Source: Mycolicibacterium litorale
GTDB taxonomy: Bacteria; Actinomycetota; Actinomycetes; Mycobacteriales; Mycobacteriaceae
Assembly (NCBI RefSeq): GCF_010731695.1
Contig: NZ_AP022586.1
Coordinates: forward strand, 3,100,001 to 3,164,000
Direction: 5' to 3'
DNA: 64,000 nucleotides
In this document: positions 63,101-64,000 of the stretch, piece by piece
How positions within the stretch are numbered: position 1 is the first letter of the stretch
How the letters are laid out: the number at the start of each line of letters is the position of its first letter
The notes under the pieces: model-generated
Databases searched by the model: none
What the model saw: only the letters and a program-made list of their open reading frames with translations
Told to the model about the DNA's origin: nothing
Made by a program: the position numbers and the translations under genes

Positions 63101-64000
63101 TCAGGCGCCGCGGGCCTCGGTGGTGGTGGGGTCGCGCCGGTTGACCGTGTCGCGGCTGGCATTCCAGTCCAGGGCCGCGGGCGCGCCGGCGGGCACGACC
63201 GGATGCGCGGGTGCGATCGGGTCGAGCCGGCGGTAGCCCTCACCCTGCGGGGGGCGCAGATCCTGCTCACCCTTGTTCGGCCACAACGAGGCCGCCCGCT
63301 CCGCCTGCGCGCTGATGGTCAGCGACGGGTTGACGCCGAGGTTCGCCGAGATCGCCGCCCCGTCGGTGACGTAGAGCGTCGGGTAGTTGTAGACGCGGTG
63401 ATACGGGTCGATGACGCCGTGCTCGGGGCTGTCGCCGATGGCGGCGCCGCCGAGGAAGTGCGCGGTCAGCGGGATGTTGAACAGCTCGCCCCACGTGCCG
63501 CCCGCGACGCCGTCGATCTTCTCGGCGATCCGCCGCGTCACCTCGTTGCCGACCGGGATCCACGTCGGATTCGGTTCGCCGTGGCCCTGTTTGCTCGTCA
63601 GCCGGCGGGTGCCGAGCTTCGTGCGCTTGGTGAACGTGGTGATCGAGTTGTCGAGGTTCTGCATGACCAGGGCGATCAGCGTGCGTTCGCTCCACCGCCG
63701 GACGTTGAGCAACCGCACCGTGCCGCGGGGATCCTTGCGGGCGTTGGTGAACAGCTGCTTCCAGCGCGGCACGTCGGTGCCCTCCGGACCTGAGCCGTCG
63801 GTCATCAGCGTCTGCAGCAGCCCCATCGCGTTGGAGCCCTTGCCGTAGCGCACCGGCTCGATGTGCGTATCGGAGGTCGGGTGGATCGACGAGGTGATGG
63901 CCACGCCGTGGGTGAGGTCGAGATCGTCGGTCACGTGGAAGCGCCCGGCGCCGACGATCGACTCCGAGTTCGTGCGGGTGAGCATGCCCAGCTTCTCCGA
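63101..64000 (-). CDS. choD: Cholesterol-oxidase-like GMC flavoprotein ChoD, C-terminal part
   Basis: The last 299 codons of a GMC oxidoreductase that continues beyond the right edge. Typical text is GVAITSSIHPTSDTHIEP, PLTAHFLGGAAIGDSPEHGVID (the His-rich active-site region) and the family C-terminal signature LYVTDGAAISANLGVNPSLTI with the catalytic Asn. M. tuberculosis ChoD (Rv3409c) follows the Rv3401 region with several genes between. The family oxidises sterols or other alcohols with FAD. The N-terminal FAD site is not in the window. Confidence 0.9.
   Translation of the reverse strand, partial: SEKLGMLTRTNSESIVGAGRFHVTDDLDLTHGVAITSSIHPTSDTHIEPVRYGKGSNAMGLLQTLMTDGSGPEGTDVPRWKQLFTNARKDPRGTVRLLNVRRWSERTLIALVMQNLDNSITTFTKRTKLGTRRLTSKQGHGEPNPTWIPVGNEVTRRIAEKIDGVAGGTWGELFNIPLTAHFLGGAAIGDSPEHGVIDPYHRVYNYPTLYVTDGAAISANLGVNPSLTISAQAERAASLWPNKGEQDLRPPQGEGYRRLDPIAPAHPVVPAGAPAALDWNASRDTVNRRDPTTTEARGA

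Overview
The window is high-GC DNA from a mycobacterium, most likely an environmental, fast-growing one (Mycolicibacterium-like). Four things point there. The gene order follows the M. tuberculosis Rv3335c-Rv3409c stretch as I recall it. Genus hallmarks are present: a SAM-IV riboswitch before metC, the mfpA conservon, the dnaE2/imuA'/imuB mutasome and choD. GTG starts are frequent. Mycobacterial SOS boxes are present. Family assignments come from reading the translated sequence; no database search was run.

Backbone, left to right: the start of a nitronate monooxygenase; a guanidine-III riboswitch with a SugE/Gdx exporter; yihY, trpS and xthA; an alpha/beta hydrolase; monomeric isocitrate dehydrogenase; SAM-IV riboswitch-metC-metX-methyltransferase (methionine synthesis); a DUF3017 protein and folD; an OYE-type reductase; the conservon of sensor kinase, roadblock protein, DUF742 protein, MfpB GTPase and MfpA; trmL; a nitroreductase; SOS-controlled dnaE2; a secreted acidic protein, a universal stress protein and a MaoC-type hydratase; iunH; ohr-ohrR; imuB-imuA'; guaA; a beta-phosphoglucomutase/GH65 phosphorylase pair; and the end of choD.

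Five blocks look like insertions into that backbone. (1) 10.1-15.8 kb holds a short large-type NAD-glutamate dehydrogenase and a TetR-controlled aromatic hydroxylase. (2) 18.3-24.7 kb holds an FHA-ABC exporter, an AraC regulator, a membrane protein, a lipase-like protein and a transglutaminase. (3) 24.8-28.8 kb holds a flavin monooxygenase, a metallo-beta-lactamase-fold hydrolase and an SDR facing a LysR regulator. (4) 34.1-41.3 kb looks like a nitrogen-compound catabolic locus: NCS1 permease, PucR regulator, PuuE-like deacetylase, OYE reductase, DUF1989 protein and amidase. (5) 53.1-58.3 kb is a five-gene operon of esterase, SDR, diiron protein, Baeyer-Villiger-type monooxygenase and MerR regulator. 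Its enzymes could form a complete hydroxylate, oxidise to ketone, insert oxygen, cleave ester pathway.

Regulatory DNA is clear in places: two riboswitches, two perfect SOS boxes, a strong OhrR-type operator, a nested TetR-type operator, a TGACA-repeat operator over a TTGACA -35 box, and an 18-codon upstream ORF whose stop overlaps the start of the conservon kinase. No rRNA, intact tRNA, IS element, prophage or CRISPR array was seen, and no stretch over 300 bases lacks a gene or riboswitch.
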